Shown here: one piece after another, positions 8,736 to 16,697 of the stretch
How the letters are laid out: every line of letters starts with the position of its first letter
Numbering within the stretch: position 1 is the stretch's first letter
NCBI GenBank assembly: GCA_023395595.1
Contig: JAEWYO010000057.1
Span: 1 to 54,705 of the forward strand
Length of the DNA stretch: 54,705 bases
Direction of reading: 5' to 3'
From: Bacillota bacterium
GTDB taxonomy: Bacteria > Bacillota > Clostridia > Christensenellales > CAG-138
Translations under genes and position numbers: made by a program
Notes under the pieces: generated by a model
Database searches by the model: none
Told to the model about the DNA's origin: nothing
Seen by the model: only the letters and a program-made list of their open reading frames with translations

Positions 8736-8761
8736 GGCGCCCGCCCGAAGGGGCGAGCGCC
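8736..8761 (-). other. GC-rich stem-loop between alkaline phosphatase and YibE/F
   Basis: GGCGC-n-CGCCC pairs with the complementary arm around CTTC. There is no T run on either strand, so it is more likely an mRNA-processing or stabilising hairpin, or a weak terminator. Confidence 0.5.
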
Positions 8762-8799
8762 GCAGCCGCGTGTCTATATTGAAGGAGTGTTTCGTTGCA

Positions 8800-10368
8800 T
8801 CAGCCGATGCCGAGGAGCTGTGCCATCTTGTTGTAGATGTCGGTGTTGTCATAGCCGCCGACGAACAGGTTTTCGCCAACGCCGCTTGCATAGACCGCGG
8901 CGGGCAGGCCCGTGTGGGAATAGGAGCTGAAGTTGATGCCGGACTTGTTGTTCAGCAGGTGGGTGACGGTGACGGAGAACGGCGTGTACGTGCCATACTG
9001 CACATACTCTTCCTGCGTCTGGAGGGATTTGCCGTTTGCATCGGTGCCGAAGCCGCCCTTGAGGGTCAGTTCATACGCCTTCTTGAGTTCGCCAACTTCG
9101 TAGTCGGTCAAAACCAGCGTCTTGCTCGCGGCTTTGTCCGCCTGATCCGGCAGAACGAGGCCGAAGAGTGCGCTCACGTCCGCCATCGCATCGGCAAACG
9201 GGGTCTTATTCTCAACATATTTGGCTACATAGTCCGCGTCATACTTGGCATAGGAGATCGTCTGGGAGTTGATGTTCTTGAGGTAGGTGCTGTAGTTGGT
9301 GCCTGCAAAACCGATGGAGAGTCCGCCGGTCTCGTGGTCGCCGGTGACGAGGATCAGCGTTTCGTCGGGATGTTTGGCCGCAAAGTCGATTGCGACCTGC
9401 ACCGCGTCGGCAAGCGCGAGGGTGTCGTGGATCGTGCTGCCCGCGTCGTTGGCGTGGCACGCCCAGTCGATCTTGCCGCCCTCGACCATCAGGAAGAAGC
9501 CTTTGTCGTTGTCGAGCATGGTCACGCCCTGCTGGACATAGTCCTTGAGCGCCCAGGCGGTATCCGCACGGTCGATTTCGTAGCTCATGGAGCCGCTGTC
9601 CGCGAGGTCTTCCGCGATCACGATGGCTTTGCCTGCGTCAGCGGTGAGTGCCTGCGCTTCAGTCTGAGTCTTGACGACTTTGTAGCCTGCGGTGGCGGCG
9701 AGTTCATAGAGATCGGTCTGCGGTTTGTCGCTGTTGTCACCCGTGGGCTTGAGGAGCGCACCGCCGGCGAAATAATCAAAGTTGCTGTCGATCAGCTCAA
9801 GACCGATTTCATAATAGTTGTTGCGGCTCGCTTGATGCGCATAGAAAGCGGCGGGTGTTGCGTGGTTAATGTTCACAGTGGAGATGATGCCGATCTTGTA
9901 GCCCATCTGGTTCTTGAGTGATTCGGCAATCGTGGTATATGTCTTGTTCTTGGCTTCGTTCATGTTCAGCACACCGCTGTAGGTTTTGTGCCCGCTGGCA
10001 ATCGAGGTCGCGGTGGAGGCGGAGTCCGGGCAGAACGAGGTGGAGTCATAGGTGGTTGCGGAGCCAGCGACAGGAAATTTCATGAAGTTGAGCATTTCGT
10101 TGGTGGTCAGGATGGTGTCCTTGTCCGCGTTGATGCTCAAGAATGCGGACGCGGTCTGGAACTGCGGATAGGTCATGCCATCGCCGATGAAGAGAAACAC
10201 GTACTTCGGCGCGGCGAGGGTTTCCTCATCCTCGGCGCGCACGGGCGTTGTCACACCGGTGCGGGGGGCGGTTGCGGTCTCTGCGCTGGCGGCGGCGAAC
10301 CCGACCGGAATGGCGGCAAGCAAAAGCATCACCGCGAGCAGGATGGGGAGCAAACGTTTGCGGTTCAT
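8800..10368 (-). CDS. phoA: Secreted alkaline phosphatase
   Basis: The 522-residue protein begins with a Sec signal peptide (residues 1-28, ending AAASAE). The metal-binding FLFIGDGM contains Asp63, and the nucleophile is Ser116 in CPDSASTATSIASGHKT. Further metal-ligand segments are GGKIDWACHAND and VTGDHETGG. It hydrolyses phosphate monoesters outside the membrane to release phosphate. The start codon is preceded by GGAGA. It may share a transcript with YibE/F. Regulation by phosphate is usual for the family; I could not identify a convincing Pho box upstream. Confidence 0.95.
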   Translation of the reverse strand: MNRKRLLPILLAVMLLLAAIPVGFAAASAETATAPRTGVTTPVRAEDEETLAAPKYVFLFIGDGMTYPQFQTASAFLSINADKDTILTTNEMLNFMKFPVAGSATTYDSTSFCPDSASTATSIASGHKTYSGVLNMNEAKNKTYTTIAESLKNQMGYKIGIISTVNINHATPAAFYAHQASRNNYYEIGLELIDSNFDYFAGGALLKPTGDNSDKPQTDLYELAATAGYKVVKTQTEAQALTADAGKAIVIAEDLADSGSMSYEIDRADTAWALKDYVQQGVTMLDNDKGFFLMVEGGKIDWACHANDAGSTIHDTLALADAVQVAIDFAAKHPDETLILVTGDHETGGLSIGFAGTNYSTYLKNINSQTISYAKYDADYVAKYVENKTPFADAMADVSALFGLVLPDQADKAASKTLVLTDYEVGELKKAYELTLKGGFGTDANGKSLQTQEEYVQYGTYTPFSVTVTHLLNNKSGINFSSYSHTGLPAAVYASGVGENLFVGGYDNTDIYNKMAQLLGIG

Positions 10369-10679
10369 TTCAATAGTCTCCTCTCAAATAATCCCTATTA
10401 TGATTGATAACCGCATTGTATCAGCGCAATGTTAAGCGCATGCTTGCGTTTGCGTAAAATGCTGATGAAGCCGGATATTTTTCGGAATCGCGCAGGATCG
10501 GGCGTTTGCTGCAATCCGAGTTTGTTTGCGTTAAGGAAACGTAAGGCGAATGACGGATTGATCCAAGTACGTATGTGCATGATTAGACCTGAATTTGATC
10601 CGATCAAGCGGGCAATACTTGCAAAACGGTTCAAAAAGCAAGAAAAACGGCGAAAAAGCAAGGAGAACAACCGGTGCGA

Positions 10680-10708
10680 TTGTATATTTTGATGCGTTGT
10701 CGTATACT
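10680..10708 (+). promoter_or_regulatory. Promoter of the second diguanylate cyclase
   Basis: TTGTAT at 10680-10685 and TATACT at 10703-10708 are 17 bases apart, placing the start near 10715 and leaving a leader of under 40 bases. The rest of the 10369-10752 gap, between divergent genes, holds nothing else I can call. Confidence 0.65.
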
Positions 10709-10752
10709 TATTGTTTGGATTACCCTGACAACACTTTGCGGGAGTTTGCGCC

Positions 10753-12273
10753 ATGTTACAGCTTCTTGCGCTTGTCCTCATCTACGGCGTGATGATGTTC
10801 ATCTGGACATTTGTGTTCCTGAACCGCAGCCATGATAAGGTCAACCAATCATTTCTTGTTTTCTTGACGAATATTCTCGTCTGGATGGTGCTCAACAATC
10901 TCTCGGATTATGGCGATGGCACCATGGTTTCGCTCGCCACCAAGACGGTCTATTGGCTGAGCATGATGTATCTTTCCATCTCGTTTTTATATTTCACCTA
11001 CCGTCTGCTCAAGAAGAAGATCGACAGGCTGTTTTTTGCTGCGCTTGCGCTCAACACGCTGACGGTGGTCGCGCGGTATCTATATCCGATCGACTATACG
11101 GACCCGACGTTCTGGCGCATGGCTGATCCAGTGGTTGCTCCGTTGATGTCGTTTTCGTTCAGCCTTCCGGCGATCTATGCGCTCTATCTTGTTCTGCGGC
11201 AGATCATTGTGACCAAAGACAAGCGCCAGCGTAAGCAACTGAACTTCATTCTCTATGGAATCGGCCTCGCGCTGGTCATTAGTGTGATTTCGGAATATCT
11301 GCTTCCGGCAGTGTTTCACATCGACGAAAAGTTGTATCTGATGCACTTTGCGATTGCGGTGTTCGTCGTGGCAATCTTTATCTCGATCATGCGCTTTCGC
11401 TTGCTCAACCTGCGCTCGGACTACATCTATCGCAACCTGTTTCTCAACGCGAGCGAGGGGATTTTGATCATCAATCGCGCCGGACGCATCCTCAGCGCAA
11501 ACCGCATCGCGAAGGAACTCTTGCACAATCCGGAGTTGGACGCGGGAGAAGCCGTTGCAAACTATATCGCCGGATACCGCTATGACACGGATTATCATCA
11601 GCATGAAATCGAACTTCTGCAAGACGGGCAAAAGCGCTATCTTGCCATGACGCAGTATCCGATTGATGAATGGGAAAAAGACATCTCTAAGCTGCTGGTG
11701 CTGACTGATTTGACGCAGGCACGGCAAATGCAGGAACGCGAAAAAGAGCAGCTACTCGAAAAAAGCAACATCGATCAGCTTACGGGGTTGTTCAGCCGCC
11801 AATATCTGCGCGATAAATATGAGGATGCAACGAAGTGCGCCACGCGCACCGCGCTGCTGTTCATCGATGTGGACGATTTTAAGAACATCAACGATTCCTA
11901 CGGCCATCTGATTGGCGACGAGGTGCTCAAGGAGCTGGCCGCGTGCATCAAAAACAATGTGCGCGTGGCAAACGACGCCATCCGCTTCGGCGGGGACGAG
12001 TTTGTGATCGTGCTGGAAAACACCAGTGCGGAGGAGGCATATCTTGTTGCGGAGCGTATCCGTTCCTGCGCAGGAGAACTGGAGTTTTTTGGCGCGGAGT
12101 CGGTGTTTCATATCACGTTGAGCATCGGTCTCATCGAAGGGGCTGCTCCGCTGGATGACTTGCTGGAAAAGGCGGATCGTGCCATGTATGCCTCCAAGAA
12201 CAAAGGAAAGAACAAGACGACGGTTTTTTCGGAGAGTGGGACAGATGGCGCGTTCCACATGAAACTGAATTAG
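10753..12273 (+). CDS. 7TM-PAS-GGDEF diguanylate cyclase
   Basis: The 506-residue protein opens with seven hydrophobic helices of the type found in histidine-kinase-like 7TM sensors (about residues 1-215). A PAS-like domain follows (about 225-335) with SEGILIINRAGRILSANR, then a short coiled coil and a GGDEF domain from about 345. The catalytic motif is RFGGDEFVIVLEN. The sequence before it (RVANDAIRF) does not place R and D at the RxxD spacing, so it probably lacks the inhibitory I-site that the first cyclase has. A terminator follows. Confidence 0.93.
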   Translation: MLQLLALVLIYGVMMFIWTFVFLNRSHDKVNQSFLVFLTNILVWMVLNNLSDYGDGTMVSLATKTVYWLSMMYLSISFLYFTYRLLKKKIDRLFFAALALNTLTVVARYLYPIDYTDPTFWRMADPVVAPLMSFSFSLPAIYALYLVLRQIIVTKDKRQRKQLNFILYGIGLALVISVISEYLLPAVFHIDEKLYLMHFAIAVFVVAIFISIMRFRLLNLRSDYIYRNLFLNASEGILIINRAGRILSANRIAKELLHNPELDAGEAVANYIAGYRYDTDYHQHEIELLQDGQKRYLAMTQYPIDEWEKDISKLLVLTDLTQARQMQEREKEQLLEKSNIDQLTGLFSRQYLRDKYEDATKCATRTALLFIDVDDFKNINDSYGHLIGDEVLKELAACIKNNVRVANDAIRFGGDEFVIVLENTSAEEAYLVAERIRSCAGELEFFGAESVFHITLSIGLIEGAAPLDDLLEKADRAMYASKNKGKNKTTVFSESGTDGAFHMKLN

Positions 12274-12279
12274 AAACGC

Positions 12280-12308
12280 AAAAGGCTGCGCATCCGGCGC
12301 GGCTTTTT
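12280..12308 (+). terminator. Terminator after the second diguanylate cyclase
   Basis: AAAAGGCTGCGC pairs, with G-T wobbles, to GCGCGGCTTTTT across an ATCCG loop. Confidence 0.7.
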
Positions 12309-12357
12309 CATACAGAACGGCTGTTCAAAATAATATATAGAAAACATATTAAACCTA

Positions 12358-12386
12358 TTGACAAAGTATTCTTGCGCCGTTATAAT
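12358..12386 (+). promoter_or_regulatory. Perfect-consensus promoter of the metY transcript
   Basis: TTGACA at 12358-12363 and TATAAT at 12381-12386 are exactly 17 bases apart. Transcription would begin near 12393 and give a leader of about 200 bases before the sulfhydrylase start. Confidence 0.9.
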
Positions 12387-12419
12387 CCTGTCTAATACGA
12401 TTGAAAGGAGCAACCACGC

Positions 12420-12506
12420 ATGCAGAGTAGCATCTGGCAAAGGCAGTCGCCCAAACACCGGGCGGGGTTTGCTGCCTTGGGTCGCATGGATCGAATGTGT
12501 CGTTGA
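12420..12506 (+). CDS. Candidate sulfur-responsive leader peptide (28 residues)
   Basis: ATG 12420 follows GAAAGGAG with good spacing, and the frame ends at TGA 12504-12506. The peptide ends in GRMDRMCR, putting two Met and one Cys codon just before the stop. Inside the frame a nested hairpin forms (AAGGCAG/CTGCCTT enclosing CGCCC/GGGCG), and a T6 run follows the stop. This resembles a leader peptide whose translation reports Met or Cys supply to the downstream O-acetylhomoserine sulfhydrylase gene. Nothing here matches a SAM-I riboswitch core. Coding is inferred from the ribosome site, position and composition only. Confidence 0.5.
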   Translation: MQSSIWQRQSPKHRAGFAALGRMDRMCR

Positions 12507-12592
12507 TGGTTTTTTGATTCGCTAGCGATAATTGCTGCGCAAGAAGAAAGAATTCACACAACAAGCAAGACGAATGAAAGGGATATATCATC

Positions 12593-13876
12593 ATGGCACA
12601 GAAATTGAAATTTGAAACCCTCCAACTGCACGTAGGACAAGAACAGCCAGACCCCGCAACGGACGCGCGCGCAGTGCCGATTTACGCAACCACTTCCTAT
12701 GTATTTAAAGATTCCGCGCAGGCGGCGGGGCGTTTTGCCCTCACCGAAGGCGGAAATATCTATACACGCCTCATGAACCCGACAAGCGATGTGTTTGAGC
12801 AGCGCATTGCCGCGCTGGAAGGCGGCGTTGCCGCATTGGCAACGGCATCCGGCTCCGCCGCGATCACGTATGCAATCCTGAACATCGCCGGCAGCGGGGA
12901 TCACATCGTTTCTTCCAAGACACTCTACGGTGGCACCTACAATCTCTTTGCCAACACGTTCCACGACCTCGGTATCGAGACCACGTTTGTGGACGGGAGC
13001 GATCCGGAGAACTTCCGCGCCGCAATTTTGCCTAACACCAAGGCGCTTTATCTCGAGTCGCTCGGTAATCCAAACGCAGACGTGCTGGATCTGGAGGCGA
13101 TTGCCGACATTGCGCACGCAAACGGAATCCCCGTTATCATCGACAATACGTTCTCCACGCCGTTTTTGTTCCGTCCGATCGAGCATGGCGCGGACATCGT
13201 CGTCCATTCTGCAACGAAGTTTCTCGGCGGACACGGCACGGTCATCGGTGGCGTAATCATCGACGGCGGCACGTTTGACTGGAAGCAAAACGACAAGTTC
13301 CCGGGCTTGAGCAAACCGAATCCTTCCTATCATGGCATCGTCTTTGCGGATGCAGTGGGCGCGCCCGCCTATGTGGTCAAGATTCGCACCACGCTTTTGC
13401 GTGACACGGGCGCATGCATCTCACCCTTCAACTCTTTCCTACTGCTGCAGGGCATTGAGACGCTGTCGCTTCGCGTGGAGCGCCATGTCTCCAACGCGTT
13501 GAAGGTTGTGGAGTATCTTACAAAGCACCCGAAGGTGAAGAAGGTCAACCACCCTTCGCTCACAACCGGCAGAGAAAAAGAGCTCTACAACAAGTATTAT
13601 CCCAATGGCGGCGCGTCGATCTTCACCTTTGAGCTCGACGGCACACGGGAGCAGGCACAGAAGTTCACGGAATCGCTGGAGCTCTTCTCGCTGTTGGCGA
13701 ACGTTGCGGATGTGAAGTCGCTGGTGATCCATCCTGCGTCCACCACGCACTCGCAGTTGAGCGAAGAAGAACTGCTGGATGGGGGCATTCAACCCACGAC
13801 CGTCCGCCTTTCCATCGGCACCGAGCACATCGACGACATCCTCGCCGATCTTGCGCAGGCGTTTGACCGGGTGTAA
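12593..13876 (+). CDS. metY: O-acetylhomoserine sulfhydrylase (PLP-dependent)
   Basis: The 427-residue Cys/Met-metabolism PLP enzyme joins sulfide to O-acetylhomoserine to give homocysteine. PLP-binding Lys209 lies in HSATKFLGGHGT. The N terminus FETLQLHVGQEQPDPAT and the long insert around residues 225-255 are typical of the sulfhydrylase group rather than cystathionine gamma-synthase. ATG 12593 follows GAAAGGG. It has its own consensus promoter and leader, and a terminator at 13901, so it is a single-gene transcript. Cystathionine lyase-type activity is the main alternative but less likely. Confidence 0.95.
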   Translation: MAQKLKFETLQLHVGQEQPDPATDARAVPIYATTSYVFKDSAQAAGRFALTEGGNIYTRLMNPTSDVFEQRIAALEGGVAALATASGSAAITYAILNIAGSGDHIVSSKTLYGGTYNLFANTFHDLGIETTFVDGSDPENFRAAILPNTKALYLESLGNPNADVLDLEAIADIAHANGIPVIIDNTFSTPFLFRPIEHGADIVVHSATKFLGGHGTVIGGVIIDGGTFDWKQNDKFPGLSKPNPSYHGIVFADAVGAPAYVVKIRTTLLRDTGACISPFNSFLLLQGIETLSLRVERHVSNALKVVEYLTKHPKVKKVNHPSLTTGREKELYNKYYPNGGASIFTFELDGTREQAQKFTESLELFSLLANVADVKSLVIHPASTTHSQLSEEELLDGGIQPTTVRLSIGTEHIDDILADLAQAFDRV

Positions 13877-13900
13877 AAAATCAAGTACGGATATACGCGC

Positions 13901-13926
13901 AGAACGCTCGAAAGGGCGTTCTGTTT
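13901..13926 (+). terminator. Terminator after metY
   Basis: AGAACGC pairs with GCGTTCT around a TCGAAAGG loop and is followed by a T-rich tail. Confidence 0.8.
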
Positions 13927-13956
13927 TCTTCAAACAACAGTTCTCTGGCGAAATGC

Positions 13957-13962
13957 TATAAT
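13957..13962 (+). promoter_or_regulatory. -10 box suggesting a leaderless DNA-glycosylase mRNA
   Basis: A perfect TATAAT ends six bases before ATG 13969, where transcription would be expected to begin. No Shine-Dalgarno sequence precedes the ATG and the -35 region is poor. Confidence 0.45.
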
Positions 13963-13968
13963 AAACCC

Positions 13969-14796
13969 ATGATTACCATACAGAACCCGGATTTCAATAT
14001 CCGGAAAATTGCCGAAAGCGGGCAGTGCTTTCGCCTGAAGCCCAACGAAAAAGACGGTTATACGCTGGTTGCCAAGGGGCGCGTGCTGTGCCTGCGGGAC
14101 ACGCAGGAAGGCTGCCAGATCGATTGCACAGAAGCGGAGTTTGCCGCGCTCTGGCGGGACTATTTCGATCTGAATACGGACTATGTGAGAATCCGCGCGC
14201 AGGCGGATGCAAGCGACGCATTCTTGCAGCGTGCGTGCGACTATGGCACGGGCATCCGCATGCTCCGGCAGGACGCGTGGGAGATGCTGGTGAGCTTTAT
14301 CATCTCACAGCGCAAGAGTATTCCGGCGATCCAGTTTTGCATTGAGGCGATTTGTTCGCGCTATGGCGAACCGCTGGAACGTGAAGCAGGAACGGCGTAT
14401 GCGTTTCCCTCGGCAGAGCGTCTGGCGGAACTGGATGAAGCGCACTTTCTCGCGTGCTCGCTGGGCTATCGCGCCAAATATGTGCTCGCCGCCGCGCGAA
14501 TGGTCGCTTCCGGCGCGCTGGACCTCGCCGCTATTGCTTCTATGGATGACGAAGCGCTGTATGCGGCATTGCTTGCCGTTTCCGGCGTGGGCGAGAAGGT
14601 CGCAAACTGTGTGATGCTCTTTGGCTATCACCGGCTCTCGCGTTTTCCCCGCGATGTTTGGATCAATCGCATCGAGGCGCAGGAATACGGCGGCGCGTTT
14701 CCGCTGGAGCGCTATCCCGAAACCGCGGGCGCGCTGCAACAATACATTTTCTATTATGCGCGCAGTGCGGAATATGCTGAACAACGCAATGCATAA
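13969..14796 (+). CDS. ogg: OGG-type 8-oxoguanine DNA glycosylase / AP lyase
   Basis: The 275-residue protein has the OGG1-type N-terminal domain (SGQCFRLK, residues 17-24) and a HhH-GPD core. The helix-hairpin-helix VSGVGEKVANC supplies catalytic Lys210, and Asp229 in FPRDVWI is the second catalytic residue. It would excise 8-oxoguanine and nick the abasic site. This arrangement matches eukaryote-like OGG1 enzymes also found in Clostridia. There is no ribosome site before the ATG (see the leaderless promoter). Strong family call; exact base preference inferred. Confidence 0.93.
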   Translation: MITIQNPDFNIRKIAESGQCFRLKPNEKDGYTLVAKGRVLCLRDTQEGCQIDCTEAEFAALWRDYFDLNTDYVRIRAQADASDAFLQRACDYGTGIRMLRQDAWEMLVSFIISQRKSIPAIQFCIEAICSRYGEPLEREAGTAYAFPSAERLAELDEAHFLACSLGYRAKYVLAAARMVASGALDLAAIASMDDEALYAALLAVSGVGEKVANCVMLFGYHRLSRFPRDVWINRIEAQEYGGAFPLERYPETAGALQQYIFYYARSAEYAEQRNA

Positions 14797-14941
14797 TCGT
14801 ACCCGTACTCCTGGAACCCACTTGACGCGGCGGGGTAGGTTTGATACTGTTTTGGTGTCGGCTCGCGGGTTTTGATATGGCTCGCGTGTTGATCCTGTGT
14901 GGACTGCTTGTGTTTGAGCATGCCGCGCTTGGCTGTAGAAA

Positions 14942-14978
14942 GCCACCTCCGGAGCAATCCGGAGGTGGCTTTCGTTTT
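14942..14978 (+). terminator. Strong terminator about 145 bases after the glycosylase gene
   Basis: GCCACCTCCGGA and TCCGGAGGTGGC form a perfect 12-bp stem with a GCAA tetraloop, followed by TTTCGTTTT. The stretch 14797-14941 before it and 14979-15211 after it hold no gene I can support. Confidence 0.9.
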
Positions 14979-15211
14979 GGGGTCGCGATGAAAACCAAAC
15001 AACCGGATGTAACGGGGGGGGGCGACCACTGCAACCAGGAACTTTTTCAAAATTGTGAAATCGCTCGACACATGTTGCATTTGCAGGATTCCAATCAGAA
15101 TCATTCGATTTGTGCGTGAAAAAGCAGACAAAGCTGACGGATGCTGGTAAATCGCCACGAATTTGCAAGATTGATTCGTAAATAATGCAAAATAATCGTA
15201 AAAATTAGGCA

Positions 15212-15240
15212 TTTACTGTTCCAAATCCGTGTGTTATGAT
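15212..15240 (+). promoter_or_regulatory. Promoter of the ion-pump operon
   Basis: TTTACT at 15212-15217 and TATGAT at 15235-15240 are 17 bases apart in an AT-rich stretch, about 70 bases before the decarboxylase beta-subunit gene. Confidence 0.65.
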
Positions 15241-15309
15241 ATAAAAGACCAAATTTGGTACATATCTAGTTCATCTATTTTCACAAATGTTTCACGAAAG
15301 GCAGAAGTT

Positions 15310-16434
15310 ATGGACGCAATTTTTCAAAACTTTTCCAATCTGACGTGGCAGCAGGTTGTCATGTGGGCCATCGGCGGCATCCTGATTTACCTCGCCATTA
15401 AGAAAGATATGGAGCCTTCGCTGCTCCTGCCGATGGGCTTTGGCGCGATTCTCGTCAACATCCCGATGTCCGGCGCAATCACGCAGGTCATCGAAGGTGT
15501 CAAAGAGATCGGCGTGCTGAACGTCCTCTTTGACGGCGGTATCGCAAACGAACTCTTCCCGCTGCTGCTGTTCATCGGCATCGGCGCGATGATCGACTTT
15601 GAACCGCTGCTCACCAACCCGAAGCTGATGCTCTTTGGCGCGGCTGCGCAGTTCGGCATCTTCGCGACGCTTGTCGGCGCGTCCCTGCTTGGCTTCCCGC
15701 TCAAGGACGCGGCTTCCATCGCCATCATCGGCGCGGCGGATGGCCCGACCTCCATCTTCGTTGCAAACTATCTGCATTCGAACTTCCTAGGACCGATCAT
15801 CATTGCGGCCTACTCCTATATGGCGCTGGTACCAATCGTCCAGCCGCCGATCATCAAACTGCTCACCACGAAGAAAGAACGCAGAATCCGCATGGAGTAT
15901 ACGGGAAGCAGCGTTTCCCAGTCCACAAAGATTCTCTTCCCGATCATCGTGACCGTCATCGCCGGCTGCTTTGCGCCGCGCTCGGTCGCGCTGGTTGGCT
16001 TCCTGATGTTCGGTAACCTCATCCGTGAGTGCGGCGTGCTCGGCGGTCTGTCCGACACCGCGCAGAAGGTTCTGGCGAACCTGATCACCCTCATGCTGGG
16101 TCTCACCGTTGCCGCCAACATGCAGGCTGCATCGTTCCTCTCGCTCCAGACGCTGATGATCCTTGCGCTCGGCCTCGTGGCGTTCATCTTTGACACCGCG
16201 GGCGGCGTGGTCTTTGGCAAGATCATCAACCTCTTCACCAAGAAGAAGGTCAACCCGATGATCGGCGCCGCTGGTATCTCCGCGTTCCCGATGGCATCCC
16301 GCGTGGTGCATAAGCTGGGCCTTGCGGAAGACAAGACCAACCACCTGCTCATGCATGCGGCTGGCGCAAACGTTGCAGGTCAGATTGCCTCCGTCATCGC
16401 GGGCGGCGTTCTGCTGAGCCTCATTGCGAAATAA
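15310..16434 (+). CDS. oadB: Sodium-translocating decarboxylase beta subunit
   Basis: The 374-residue membrane protein has about nine helices and the family signature GAADGPTSIFVANYL, whose Asp is the Na+-coupling residue of OadB/GcdB/MmdB. A second conserved region is GVVFGKIINLF and the C-terminal GAAGISAFPMASRVVHK. In known pumps the beta subunit couples decarboxylation of a biotin-bound carboxyl group to Na+ export. ATG 15310 is chosen over the open frame from 15229 because it follows GAAAGGC and gives the usual N terminus. It is followed by a gamma-like protein and hppA; no alpha subunit or biotin carrier lies in the window, so its substrate is unknown. Confidence 0.93.
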   Translation: MDAIFQNFSNLTWQQVVMWAIGGILIYLAIKKDMEPSLLLPMGFGAILVNIPMSGAITQVIEGVKEIGVLNVLFDGGIANELFPLLLFIGIGAMIDFEPLLTNPKLMLFGAAAQFGIFATLVGASLLGFPLKDAASIAIIGAADGPTSIFVANYLHSNFLGPIIIAAYSYMALVPIVQPPIIKLLTTKKERRIRMEYTGSSVSQSTKILFPIIVTVIAGCFAPRSVALVGFLMFGNLIRECGVLGGLSDTAQKVLANLITLMLGLTVAANMQAASFLSLQTLMILALGLVAFIFDTAGGVVFGKIINLFTKKKVNPMIGAAGISAFPMASRVVHKLGLAEDKTNHLLMHAAGANVAGQIASVIAGGVLLSLIAK

Positions 16435-16452
16435 GAGAAAGGAGATACTATC

Positions 16453-16605
16453 ATGAATCTCGAAGCAGTTGCTCCTCTTTCCGATACGATGGGTATCCTT
16501 GGCCTCGGCATGCTGGGCATCTTCATTGTCACGGCTGCGATCATCCTTACCATTACACTGCTCAACCTTTTGGCGAGCCCCGTGAAAAAGGGCAAGCGCT
16601 CCTAA
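16453..16605 (+). CDS. OadG-like small membrane subunit (50 residues)
   Basis: This short gene starts at ATG 16453 behind AAAGGAGATA, 18 bases after the beta-subunit stop. It encodes one hydrophobic helix (about residues 12-40), preceded by a short acidic N terminus and ended by the basic tail KKGKRS. Position, size and one-helix layout match decarboxylase gamma subunits (OadG), which anchor the alpha subunit to the beta subunit, but it lacks the longer C-terminal metal-binding tail. Coding is well supported; the subunit assignment is from context. Confidence 0.8.
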   Translation: MNLEAVAPLSDTMGILGLGMLGIFIVTAAIILTITLLNLLASPVKKGKRS

Positions 16606-16697
16606 ACCTACGGAAGCGATCGGATGGCTGTTGAACGATAGCCATCGACACTCATATGACCGCCGCAAAGCGGATCAGAAAAAAGGGAGATAGTACT

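Noticed and set aside
8626..9921. 431-codon plus-strand frame opposite alkaline phosphatase
   Set aside because: A shadow frame of the phosphatase gene, without ribosome site or recognisable domain.
10369..10460. Pho box upstream of alkaline phosphatase
   Set aside because: A single TTAACA-like element is present but no properly spaced direct repeats.
12358..12592. SAM-I riboswitch upstream of metY
   Set aside because: The conserved core segments of the SAM-I aptamer are absent; the leader is better explained by a short frame plus hairpin.
14841..14978. Small RNA between the glycosylase gene and its distal terminator
   Set aside because: A TTGACG/TACTGT pair is present but weak, and the terminator is explained as the end of the glycosylase transcript.
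14305..15168. Long minus-strand open frame over the glycosylase gene and its terminator
   Set aside because: It crosses a strong terminator and overlaps a well-supported gene on the other strand; composition looks like the reverse of coding DNA.
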